This document shows positions 23,711 through 34,200 of a DNA stretch of 64,000 nucleotides, one piece after another. Position numbers and translations under genes: made by a program. Within the stretch, counting starts at the first letter, position 1. Each line of letters starts with the position of its first letter. Under the pieces are notes generated by a model. The model was not told the DNA's origin. It ran no database searches and worked only from the letters and a program-made list of their open reading frames with translations. The DNA comes from Blattamonas nauphoetae (Eukaryota > Preaxostyla > Oxymonadida): positions 62,001 through 126,000 of the forward strand of contig JARBJD010000149.1 of assembly GCA_033064195.1 (NCBI GenBank), written 5' to 3'.

Positions 23711-24119
23711 CTGAGTAGTCCCATCAAAATAGGTAAAACTGGGATCAATTGATGTCAGTGCCTAAATTTGGACTGAGATCAAATTTCAACTCTTTTCCTT
23801 TGAGATTTTCTCATTATCACTTCATTAATCATGTTCAATTCACTTCTTGTTTTCACATAATGCTCTTCAATATTTCAGACAGCTCTTATTTCCCAAAAAC
23901 ACGCACGATCACAATCACCAACACTTCTTTTTTCGATGTATTCCCTTCATTGACTTTTGTCAGTGAGAAAAAACCATCAAAGAAGACATAATAACGCATT
24001 ATCGACTTGTTTTAATAATTATTGTTGTAGAACAAACTGAAACAGCAGCACCCAAAGTTTGCATTTTCATGATCTATGAAGTGACCATTTTCCTTTTTAC
24101 TTTTTTTTCCATTCAAATA
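23711..24119. other. AT-rich spacer
   Basis: This spacer of about 410 bases between two co-directional beta-helix genes holds no frame of note. It probably includes the 3' end of the upstream gene and the promoter or 5' exon of the downstream one. Confidence 0.4.
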
Positions 24120-25868
24120 TCATATATAAGAAGACTTTTTTGAAATGAAAGAAACGAAATGGTATTGTAGGTATTTAGTGGGATCAGATCCGACTGGGAT
24201 CACTGGGATCAAATCAGAAGCCTGATCATTCGTCAGTCGATTTGTGGATGGCGATGTGGAGTCACAGGTCGAGAACGAGCTCGAAGTGAATGGTGTGTTG
24301 TAGAGAAAGAGATCATGCCCGAGCCCATTCGATGACCTGGATGATCTGAACTGAGCGTAGGAGATTCTGAGAGAAGAACACATAAAACATCTGACTGCTC
24401 CCCCACCAAGACTTGAATTTGTGGTGTATGTTTGTCTGCAATTCTGGAAGAAACAGGAGGAGATCCCAGATGATCCGGCGGAACAATTATTGAAGTAAAC
24501 CCCTGCTCCACAATCACCGGCGGTCGCATCAAGGAAGGCACATCTCGAAATGGAGACAGCAGTCAAATTCCTCATTACCACGCTTCCGCCATATCGTTCG
24601 GCAGAACAACCGATGAAGATCGATGAAGAGAGTGAGAAGGTGCCATCCACAGAATTGATATAGACTGCTCCAGCGTCACTGGTCGACGTGCAATTGTGGA
24701 ACGAGCATCGCTCAATTTGAATGTTGAAGCCAGCACGCGCTGCATACATCGCTCCACCTTGGTTGCTCGACGTGCATTTTTTGAATGTGCAGAGTGAGAA
24801 TTTGTGATTCAGTGTGGTTCCTGATGTGACAATAAATCTGTTCTTGTAGTGCTTGTTTAGTCGAGTGTTGGTGTCCGCGTTTTGCGAGGATGGGGTGTGG
24901 CAGCGAGTGAATGACGTGTTGTGCGACAACACCGATCCCCCAACATCCATCCCACCAATCGCTGTTCCACTCAGATGGTTGGTGCTCTCCTGAACATCAC
25001 TTCCCACAATCCCTTCAGCAATCCCGACCACAACTCTTCCCAATCCTCCACTTCCACCAGCTCTCACTCCCTCAGCATCTCCCACTCTGCTCGTCGTGTT
25101 CCAAATCAGGCTTCCAACCAGACGTGTTTCCACCTCAAAGGACTGCATTTCTGACGCATTGATGCTTTCTTCCAGTCCACCGAAGAGCGGTCCACTCCCA
25201 ACAATCAGGTGTACATTCTTCACTTCTAACCCACTTCCCGACACAAAATTCGATCCTACGTCTCCCCATCCTTCTCTCTCCGTATCTTTCCACTTTTCCC
25301 ATTCTGATGATCTCTCCCACACAAGCGGAAGAAGCACTCCAGCATCGCACGATTCATGCACACTATCAATGACACGTACTGAACTCCCCCTTCCATTCCC
25401 ACCTCCAACAATCACAAATGGCGAGCATTCAGCGTTTGAAATGATCTGGTTCCGAACAACTGTCAAGTACGATGACCACAATCTTCCGACTGTCGTCCCC
25501 GTCCTACTACTGTCCAAGAAGACATTCCACAGTGAGATAGTGGAATTAGAGAAGAGAAACATCGTGTTAGTCGGTGTTTCAGCTTCAATTCTATTTTGGT
25601 ATTCAACGCTCAGGTCGGGTTTTGATGCTTCCGTTCTGGTTTCCATATGCATGATCTTTGTCTTGTTTCCAAACAGATCCAATGTGGTCGATTCAACCAT
25701 ATAGCTTGCAATCTCATATTGTCCATTCGGAATATGTAATTCCGTCAATGGCGAGTCTTCTTCGTTTGAAATGTTCTCTTTCCGCCCGTCAAGGACATCA
25801 CGTAATGAATGCAACAGTTTTTCTTGGCTGTTCAGTACTCCACATACAAGTAGTAAAAAGAGCATCAT
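24120..25868 (-). CDS. Secreted beta-helix (pectin-lyase-fold type) protein
   Basis: This is a 582-residue frame with a clear signal peptide (MMLFLLLVCGVLNSQEK). The body has repeated short beta-strand turns typical of right-handed parallel beta-helices: 'FKKCTSSNQGGAMYA', 'FHNCTSTSDAGAVYI', 'FIGCSAERYGGSVVM', 'FLDATAGDCGAGVYF' and 'FFQNCRQTY'. The turns recur about every 22-25 residues with stacked Cys/Asn and Gly. Many Asn-X-Ser/Thr sites are present. No transmembrane helix is visible at the C terminus, so it is predicted to be secreted or to continue in a further exon. It belongs to the same family as the frames at 31.3, 36.5 and 59.2 kb. Confidence 0.75.
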   Translation of the reverse strand: MMLFLLLVCGVLNSQEKLLHSLRDVLDGRKENISNEEDSPLTELHIPNGQYEIASYMVESTTLDLFGNKTKIMHMETRTEASKPDLSVEYQNRIEAETPTNTMFLFSNSTISLWNVFLDSSRTGTTVGRLWSSYLTVVRNQIISNAECSPFVIVGGGNGRGSSVRVIDSVHESCDAGVLLPLVWERSSEWEKWKDTEREGWGDVGSNFVSGSGLEVKNVHLIVGSGPLFGGLEESINASEMQSFEVETRLVGSLIWNTTSRVGDAEGVRAGGSGGLGRVVVGIAEGIVGSDVQESTNHLSGTAIGGMDVGGSVLSHNTSFTRCHTPSSQNADTNTRLNKHYKNRFIVTSGTTLNHKFSLCTFKKCTSSNQGGAMYAARAGFNIQIERCSFHNCTSTSDAGAVYINSVDGTFSLSSSIFIGCSAERYGGSVVMRNLTAVSISRCAFLDATAGDCGAGVYFNNCSAGSSGISSCFFQNCRQTYTTNSSLGGGAVRCFMCSSLRISYAQFRSSRSSNGLGHDLFLYNTPFTSSSFSTCDSTSPSTNRLTNDQASDLIPVIPVGSDPTKYLQYHFVSFISKKSSYI

Positions 25869-25878
25869 TCAACTCGAT

Positions 25879-26130
25879 TTAGGAAAGTGAGTTCAGATTT
25901 GATCTGACCCTTTGTTCATTCCGATTGGCTAGAGAATCATGTCGCAAGAAATAAGAGTGAATTCCAATGTATTGTCCCTCCATCAACAGTGATATGGCGT
26001 TGATTCCATTCTCGTTCAATTTTCTTGTCTCTGTCTTGAGAAACAACGGAAGACTCTTCGGAGTCTGATCTTGGTTTGCTTGGACAGTCAAGAGTTGTGA
26101 GAGAATGAATATAAGTGCGGCAGTGCTCAT
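25879..26130 (-). pseudogene. N-terminal fragment of a beta-helix gene
   Basis: This 83-codon frame starts with a signal peptide (MSTAALIFILSQLLTVQAN) and a stretch 'ISLLMEGQYIGIHSYFL' that parallels 'LHIPNGQYEIASYMVES' of the adjacent gene, then stops. It lies immediately upstream of that gene and looks like the remains of a tandem duplicate. A small secreted protein is the alternative. Confidence 0.4.
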
Positions 26131-26625
26131 TTCGGGAAATCAAAGGAAAGCAACTGTGAATGCGAGTGATGAAGAATTGTTTTGATTCGATCTCCCCCTT
26201 AATTTGCTTGTTATTAGTATCCTTCGAAAATCATTTCTATCGATTGATCTCATTCCTTGTTTTGTGAGTTTTTGGAAAGTTTTCGGAACTCTAAGTAGCT
26301 TGGAATTGTGAATGGGTGTTCTGTGTCCCATCATAGTGTTTTACCAATACCACCCCCCATAAATTGGAAAGCCAGAATTCCACCATGCTCTCATCGAAAG
26401 GTATCCTCCTTTCTCTCGATATTGTCACATGATCGGCTGATGATAGATTCGGAATCTTCTCTTTTCCCGATATGGAATGGCAATATCCGAACCCCTATAG
26501 ATTTTATTGCCAACCCCTTCCTCACACTTGTTTCCATGGTCAGAGACGGCTATCAGTTTCCTGAAGCGCTTGCCAATCAAGCTTCGAAGTTCATTCACTC
26601 ACTTAGCCTGAACATCCGTGCCTTA

Positions 26626-27636
26626 TAGGGGGTGAACTAATTATGTCCCCGCAGGTTTTCTCTGTATCGAAGGTGTGACCAGCACTGATTTTTTCATCAA
26701 TGTCTTACACATAGCCAATTCATGTTTATGTCAGAATTTTCTATTTTTTGTGCTATAGATCTCTCAATTCAGACATTTCTGATTGTGATTTACGAATATT
26801 TTCTTCTGTGTGAAACTTCGACAGAAATACATTAACTATAGGAGTTCTTTTCAACTCTTTTCTCGTGATGTGCTCTAAAAAATGCACATAAAGAGCTCCA
26901 TTCACGGTGGTCGTGGAAAAAAGAAAAGTCGATCTCTTTTCGTTCGAAGGTTGGTATAGCGTGGTCGATCATAAATATCACGTAGGAGGCCTTCTTATAA
27001 TCTGAAAAAGTCCTGAAATAAGAAAATGAGACTTGAATCGAAGCCACTGTCAAGATCCACGACAATGGGGATGAAAACTCTAACCACGGTTGAAATTTCA
27101 ATCTTCCATTGAAACGTGTATTTCTTCACTATTATCCAGAAATGAAAACTGATTTTGATAAAAGAAAATCGCAATACCTTTTCCTGAGGATCGAAAGAGA
27201 TGGTGAACGAGAGGACATATGATTTCATTGAAATCGATTGTCTACAAAAAAATTGTCAAATTCTATGCATTTTGAGAGCAATTATTTGAATAATGATGAG
27301 GATAGACATCTAGGAATCTGTCCTGTCATCCATTGCATGGATCCTCCATTTGACTTTAATAGGATTGATCTTCGTTCGTTATTCACAAATTCGAGTTTTT
27401 TGAATCTCGATGAATCCGTTTGATCAACATTCTTTCCTGGAAAAGTGAGAATTGAAAGAGAATTGTCTGTCTGAGATCTCATTTTTCCTGAAAGTATCGA
27501 ATTAAGTCGTAATGATGTAAAATGAAAACAATAATCGATGTAACGACTATGTGTAAGCTTTATACTTGTATTGTTTGTTGCATCCCTTCCCTACATATTG
27601 AGAAAGTTGGAGGGGACATAATTAGTTCACCCCCTA
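26626..27636. mobile_element. TA-flanked inverted-repeat DNA element, copy A (1011 bp)
   Basis: The ends are perfect or near-perfect inverted repeats beginning TAGGGGGTGAACTAATTA and ending at the complementary TAATTAGTTCACCCCCTA. A TA dinucleotide is duplicated on each side (26624-26625 and 27637-27638), as in Tc1/mariner-type insertions. There is no transposase frame, so it is a MITE-like non-autonomous element. It interrupts the coding sequence of the helical-repeat gene between Leu and Phe codons, and its first three bases, TAG, form an in-frame stop. Confidence 0.8.
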
Positions 27637-27864
27637 TATTCAACCTCGGCGATTTTTTGTGGTTCATTCGAGGAGACTCCACCGATCCCATCTCAAGTTT
27701 TGTGGATTCGATTCTTGTTCTCCTCTCGTCCCCTTATCAGACAATCATGAATGAAGCACTTACATTCTTTACACGATGTTTCACTGGTTTTGGGGATACA
27801 GATCGTCAGTTTCTTGTGTCAGCCAAACTCATCCCGAGAATCTTGTCAACCCCCCACTTGCAAC

Positions 27865-29199
27865 GGGACTGACTATAGTTCATCAGCAATCCCAACTAAA
27901 GTTCATCAGCATCCCACAATTGGAAAACTTGAAGATAGGTATTTGTTTTTTCGTTTAACATTGGAGATATTGCAATTCATAGTAGAAGAACTAAGAGGGA
28001 GGTATTTATCTGTTTGATTGATGGAGAATGGTGAAGAGTGGAAAAACTGTTTCTGATTCAGAAATTCACCGGGAAGTCCACTACAATGAGCTCTACACAG
28101 CAAAGACAACTTTATTGAAGAGGGGAGAAGGAGATTGTGCTCCGAGAACGGATATATAGTGCAGAACGTCTAAAGGAGGATGAGATCAAACATAACAATT
28201 TGATCAGAGTCGGGAAAAGAGGAGTTAAGGAATATATCCAGTCAAATGATCATTCTTGGAGGAAGAGTGCTTGAAGAAAGTTGTAGATAAAGCAAGGAAG
28301 GTCTGACATGCGGTGAGAATGAATTGGTAAGAAAGGCGTGATTCAGAAGAAATCAGTTGATATCATTCTAATATCGAGTCGCAAGATCCATAAATGTGTA
28401 TGAGATAGACTTCACTGAGAGGAATGTTTGATCCTGTTCGTCGAGGATCGCGTTCATAAAAGAGAGGATTTGAGGGAATGAATCCTGCAATGTTGAGGTT
28501 TGAAACGGAGAATAATGGATTTGAAATGTGAGAATGATCACAAGAGAGATGTGATACTGTTCAAATATAGGATGATTGTTGAATGGGAGATGACCGCTTC
28601 GTCCGAGGATTTTGGATTCAAGACGTATGTAAACCCGCATGCAAACATCATATATGGTGCAAGTGGGCATTTTACAGATGATGTGTATCGTTTTTTGGAA
28701 GAGATCGAGAAGAATAGAAACTTGAGGGGGATCCTCGGATTCCATCGTCAAATCAGAGATGATACGGTCGAAAAAAAGCACTACATTCATCACGAAGAGA
28801 TTTGACGAGCAGACGGGGATAAATATCAGAGATGCTGGAGAGATTTGTGATTTACAGAGCCTGTCGGAATCTCAGCTAAGAAAGCTTGCTGAGGACGCCG
28901 AGGCGTGCAGAACGGGAGTTGCAATTAGACTTCTGTCTTCATTTCATGCTCAATTCACGTCTGGACTTGATGAGAGTCGTAATGATGAGTGCCCAATCAT
29001 GTGTGAGCAGTTCTTCCTCGTTGTGCTTTCAAATTGACCTTCTTGATGTGAGAAATGGTTTCCGCGTCTTTGTCTCCCAGGCTCGATGACTTGAAACGGA
29101 TTGGATGTCAAAAGTTGAAACTTGACATTTTGATCAAAACAGTGCTATGGGTCTCTGATGAACTATAGTTGGTATTGCTGATGAACTATAGACAGTCCC
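27865..29199. mobile_element. MULE-like DNA transposon (1335 bp) with perfect 9-bp duplication
   Basis: The element starts GGGACTGACTATAGTTCATC and ends with the complement, differing at only a few positions over about 45 bp. The inverted repeats contain the motif CTATAGTTCATCAG twice. ACTTGCAAC is repeated exactly at 27856-27864 and 29200-29208. The GGG start, long inverted repeats and 9-bp duplication match the larger element at 6994. Inside is an uncaptioned minus-strand frame (28368-28793) but no recognisable transposase. Confidence 0.82.
28368..28793 (-). CDS. Frame inside the 1.3-kb transposon, possibly captured
   Basis: This is a 141-codon frame within the transposon. It contains phrases such as 'SFPQILSFMNAILDEQDQTFLSVK' split by hydrophobic helices, broadly like the helical-repeat family it has inserted into. 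It could be a captured host fragment or a chance frame. No transposase signature is visible. Confidence 0.3.
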   Translation of the reverse strand: MMNVVLFFDRIISDLTMESEDPPQVSILLDLFQKTIHIICKMPTCTIYDVCMRVYIRLESKILGRSGHLPFNNHPIFEQYHISLVIILTFQIHYSPFQTSTLQDSFPQILSFMNAILDEQDQTFLSVKSISYTFMDLATRY

Positions 29200-30053
29200 A
29201 CTTGCAACATCTGTCTGCAATCGTCGATCACGACATCGTTATCAACCTCATGACACTTTTTAACCTCTCCGTTGATCTCACCATTCCCTCCACACTTCGC
29301 ACTCTCACCAACAATTCAGCTGCGGAGTCTCAATCAATCCGAGATGTGGTGTTGCGTGAAGCTTTTGTTCCGCTGGAACCAACTTTCGTCCAGATCTGTC
29401 GCGATCGTCGGCTGTTGTTACGGATTGATGAATGCTTGCAAACATTTGCAGTGATGTCGTCACTCTTTGAAGTGTGTATATTCGACCAACCAACACTGGA
29501 CTTTGTCTGTTTTTCTCCCATCCCAATGTTCTATCAATCCCTTCTCTCTGAAGTGGTTGACGAATGGACACAACAAGATGTCTTCAGGCCCATGACCAGC
29601 AATCATGGTAGTTTGATATTCCATGGAGAAGAAGCTGTGGACCGCCGGAGAATATTGCGCCGGACGCTGGAACAAGAAGGTTCGATTGATCTCCTCGAAA
29701 GAGAACTGCTTCACGGCCTCGAAACGATGGATTCTGAGATCATTATCGGACAATCCTTCACCGTCTTGAATGACTTTGGAAGCAACTGTACACTCTCGTT
29801 TTGGTAGATGATTCATGATGCAAAAGGATCTCGATGGTGAACTCTTCTATTCTTCCCACTCGCTCTGTATTAACACTTTGGTGTATTTTTTCTCCATTTC
29901 ATCCTCTGAAGTGTGTGACGATTTAGTATTATTCACAAGTTTCTGGAAAGATTGTTAGAAAATCAAGAATGAAGTGGATTTAAGACGAATAAAGACAAGA
30001 AATAATGACACGCAAGCAAGACAAATCAAGAATCTCTGTTAATGGCCGCTGTT

Positions 30054-30704
30054 TCAGGATGAGCAGACATCCAACACTTTCTCCAAAAGCGAAGCAACTC
30101 GAACGTCGGTCGGCGACACTTCATAATTCAGCTGCGACAGGAAATACTCCTCCGAGCTGTTCAGCACGCCCAGCGGAATCCCAAACGCCTTCGCCCACCA
30201 CGAACTCCGAATCGGCACGTCGCGGTTGATCTTGTTCGAGAGCAGCAGCGACACAACAAGCACTGTCCCGATGTTGCTATTCGACACAATCCACTTCTCG
30301 TGTGGCCGTCCAGATGTCACATCCACTTCAACCAACCTCTGGATCAGGTACGCCGCGAACACAAGCTCGCCTGTCTGGAAGAATGCTGTCCGTGCGATGA
30401 ATTGAAGCATCTTCTCAATCTTCGGTTCCAGCGGCTCGTCCACAATCGTTCCGTCTCGCCGCGGGGTCAGTGTGATCTCTGGCACGTTCGCCAGAATGAA
30501 CGATGTCAGATATTGTGTGATTGTTTGTACTGTCTTTGGCGATGCTGTTCGCGAATGGTCCACCACAAGCCCCGTCGCATCGTCCTTTTCGTATGTGTTG
30601 GGAAGAAGTTCGAAGAGGCGAAGAAAGATGTCGATGGAAGTGTTTTGTTTGGAAGTGGAAAGGGTGACACTTGCTTGATTTGTGACAAGTGTATTCAGTT
30701 GCAT
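30054..30704 (-). CDS. Pho80-type cyclin (N-terminal cyclin box)
   Basis: A 216-residue protein starting at ATG 30704 (MQLNTLVTNQ). The central and C-terminal part has the cyclin-box pattern: 'ARTAFFQTGELVFAAYLIQRL', 'WIVSNSNIGTVLVVSLLLS', the conserved lysine in 'NKINRDVPIRSSWWAK', 'FGIPLGVLNSSEEYFL' and 'LNYEVSP'. This fits PHO80/PCL-type cyclins that activate a cyclin-dependent kinase. The N-terminal 90 residues are less conserved. No introns are needed. The kinase partner is not in the window. Confidence 0.82.
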   Translation of the reverse strand: MQLNTLVTNQASVTLSTSKQNTSIDIFLRLFELLPNTYEKDDATGLVVDHSRTASPKTVQTITQYLTSFILANVPEITLTPRRDGTIVDEPLEPKIEKMLQFIARTAFFQTGELVFAAYLIQRLVEVDVTSGRPHEKWIVSNSNIGTVLVVSLLLSNKINRDVPIRSSWWAKAFGIPLGVLNSSEEYFLSQLNYEVSPTDVRVASLLEKVLDVCSS

Positions 30705-31266
30705 CCTTCTGAGAGAGATGAATAGAGACAGATGAGGGAAGAAGGAAGAAGGATGACGAATGCGAATGTCAACAACAAATCGAAAGTGGGGAGAGCAAAC
30801 AGTTCTTCGTATGTGAATTTTGTTGAGAAATCGTTGTATGTTAATACTGAAGTTATAATTGTTTGTTCGGAATCGAATCAACGTGCACAGGTTGTCAATT
30901 AATAAAAGGCAATGGGTCATCAATTTGCCGAGATGAAGCTGGACGTCCGGACTCCTTCGGAATCGAGAAATGGATGGAAGCAATTTTTTTTGCTCCGCCC
31001 CGAATTTCCGGGCTTTCGAAGACAATCACGGACAAATTTATCCACCGAGAAACATTGGGGCGTGGGTTGATCTTGGAAGCTGGAACAGCGTCAAATCACC
31101 AATGTGAGACTGTCATCCACGCGAATCAAGTAGAATCTTGAAGTCACGATATCCTTTTATCCTGAGAGATGAAAACGCAAAAGAGAAAGAGGAAGGACAT
31201 GTATCGGCTTTGAATTCAACTATTGAACCACAACCATGGGTAGACCTTCGTGGACTCTACCATTCC
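30705..31266. other. Divergent intergenic region
   Basis: About 560 bases lie between the divergently transcribed cyclin and the beta-helix gene and probably hold both promoters. The plus frame stays open from 31138 but the signal peptide starts at 31267, so the upstream part is likely leader. Confidence 0.4.
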
Positions 31267-34200
31267 ATGAAGCTATTCGTCTTCATTCTCGTTTTCGGAG
31301 TTTTTGTGTCGCACCCATCAACTCCTCCCCTATTCACATCACATATCGCCACCTCAAAACCGAATGACGAAGATCCAACAGTCTTCGCGTACGTTATCGA
31401 GCTCATTGGTCCCACCACCATCCAAACACATCTCTTCGGAGAGAACCTCCGGTTGGGTGAGTATCATTTTTCGATTCGGGAGGGTATTGAAGAGCCAGAA
31501 CGATTCACGCTCAACTTTGACACACAACATTCGTCAGGGATCACAAGTGAAGCACAAACCCATGACGATGACTATCCATTACAGCCTGGCCACACCTATC
31601 TTCTGACGATACTCGAACTGAATGAGCCAGAATTGAAGAAGATATCGTTCGTGCGGAATTCAAAACCAGTTGTCATTCGGCTGTCAGTTCCACCAGACCC
31701 CACAAAACCAGTGATTTCCTATATTGATCTTCTTCTCGCACCTGACCGAATTTCGCTATTTTTCGAGGTATATGGTGTGAATATGGACTCCCTCACGCTG
31801 ATCAAATACACCTCGCTTTCAAACGACGTTTCGGGTTCAGTGTCGGTCGAGCTCCCCACACATAGCTCTCCATATCTTTGTTCATCCAATCCAATCCATC
31901 CTGACAGCTTTTTCTCCTTTCAGCTGGTGTATAGCCAAATTCTAGACTCAATCGAATTGATCGACTTGGATTCTCAGACTATTGTCTATCCCCACACTGT
32001 CACGGCAGCTCAGGAGGATCCAACAACCGCCATGATTCTATCATCGATTCTCGTACAGCTATACGATGATGACACAGCTCAATTCTATTTTACAGGCAGG
32101 CATCTCAAAACTGGGCTGTATAAACTGTCCTGGCAATCTACTTTTATGGACATTGAATATGGATCGGCCACTCTCCAATTTCCAACTCAGATTATGACAT
32201 CGATTGTGAGCGAAAAGATCGCTCTCTCCGATCTAAAGAATCTATTCGGCAGTGATTGCGTCGCTTACCGAATTGAACCGATTGGTTTTGCACCACCGAT
32301 TCCTGTGGTAGTCCCTGGAATGGTGTCAAGTGGTGTTTATATCGAAATTTTCGACATTTGGAGCTACATCCCAACAATCGCTTCCGTCAAATGCGAACTG
32401 TCCACTGATTCCTCCAGTATTGCTCAAATTAACGTGACTGTCTTAATGATCAGTGCTGGAGAATATTACGCAACTTTTTCAGACGAAAACCAGAACCAAT
32501 ACACCGTCCAGCTCTGGTTCGATCAGTCGTCATCCGCAACGATGTCTTCAAGCTCTTTGCCAATCTCTGCGGGGCCTTCGAACACAGACCTTGTGTATGG
32601 TGCAGTTTACACCGACTTTAAGGTTTATTGGAATGGGATCGAACTCCCGTCAGAAATGACATCATTCACCGCCACTTCCGACTCACTTGTCGTCACTGTG
32701 ACCAAGATCACGTCCAAACATGTGACAGATAAATCGTTCCGTCTCGAATTCGCGGGTAATCATGTCTTTTCTGGGACCTTCGAAGTCACATTTTCAGCGG
32801 ATGGAAATCAGCCCTTTTCGAAGGATATCGAAGTCTTTGCTCTCCCTGGCACTTTTTTAGTTCGGAGTGAAGTGTTGGAGATTGATGGAAGTCAATTTCG
32901 TTTCGAAACAGTCTATACCATCACTTCGATCGAACCGAAAAGTGATCGAACCGAAATCCTCTTCACTCAGCTCTTATTCACCATCCCTCCCGTTCGCCCC
33001 ACTCCAATTGATGATAGAAGCATCGTTGATCTTTCTGGTTCCGAAGATTTGGGGTGTGGATATGGAACAGAACATCCGTGTCGAAACCTCATCCAAGCGA
33101 TCCAAAACCAGATTGTGATTCCGGAAGTGTTCGTTTCGTACTCTCTGCTGACCGTGGAAGTCAAAAACGGAGGCATTGCCAAAGAATATTTCGACGCCTC
33201 AGAAATCTCAGTTCCTTTGCTAATGTGGGGCACTGTCATCCAGGGCGTCGTCCCCACAATTGAGATTCAGTCCAACCCACAGATTATTCTCACTGGAGGA
33301 TCAGAAGACACACAGAGTCCCACAATACTCGATCTGGAATTCTCGTTTGCATCAGTTTCGGGGTTTCGACCTTTCTTCGTTGTGAAAGGAGGATTTTTCT
33401 ATATGCAACGATGTGTCATCAGTGAATCGAACAGCGCACACAGTTCGTTCCTTCTTGTCGAATCAGGAAGCGCAAGAATCAACCAATCCGAGATCAAGAA
33501 CATCAAAGCAATCGATCCCATTCTCATCATTTCTGGACGCTGGGCATCCATCCGTGTCGATACCGTGACGATCACAAATTGTGGCAAAAGCACATCCAAC
33601 TCTCTTCTCGTCATCCCAACTGGCTCCGGACATTTTACAAACATGTCGATGACCGGATGCGAAGCAGAGGAAGCGCCAATCTCCCTCTCTTCGGAGATCA
33701 TCTCCACATTCTTCATGGATTGCTGCTGGACGGAATGTCGTGGCTCGACTTATTCTGGTGCTCTTTCCTTCCGCCCACAGACGTATTGCTCACTATTCTT
33801 CACCCGTTGTCGATGGATTGATTGTTCGGTGATCAGCGCATCGAAACCAACGGCTGTCTACATTTCTGGGCTGTACACAGATTCTTTCTTGTTTACGATG
33901 TACAACCTGACATTTGAGAGTTCTGATCAAACGCAAACTCGGCCATATTTTCTGTTTGACAACGTGCAATGGATGGGAATGAATATCGTGAGCTTTTTGT
34001 TTGATTATTGGACAGAACCCAACATGTTTCTCATGCAGGAAGGTTCAAGTGACCCACAACCGATCAGTTCTCTCTCGTTCACCTCATTTTATCGGCCGGT
34101 TGTTGCCCCAATTCGCCACGACGAGCTTTTTTCTGGTGTCGACAGTCCGCTTTGTGGAAGCGAAGATCATCCGTGTGCCACACTTGGACGAGCACTGAGC

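Larger units (their letters stand above)
26308..29807 (+). pseudogene. Helical-repeat (ARM/HEAT-like) gene interrupted by two DNA transposons
   Basis: There are three coding pieces: 26308-26625, 27639-27864 and 29209-29807. The first ends NIRAL and the second begins FNLGDFLWFIRGD. The second ends PHLQ and the third continues HLSAIVDHDIVINLMTLFNL. Removing each transposon with one copy of its target duplication keeps a single frame. The content (repeating amphipathic helices, 'ILVLLSSPYQTIMNEALTFFTRCF') matches other members of a repeat family in this window (39.3-41.5 kb and 55.9-58.9 kb). The 5' end upstream of 26308 is not resolved and probably contains introns. The biochemical role is unknown. 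The gene should be inactive unless the insertions are removed. Confidence 0.6.

Noticed and set aside
26626-27636. The TA-flanked element as a spliced intron (introner)
   Set aside because: No GT/AG pair at the TA boundaries gives the observed frame. The outer bases are inverted repeats instead.
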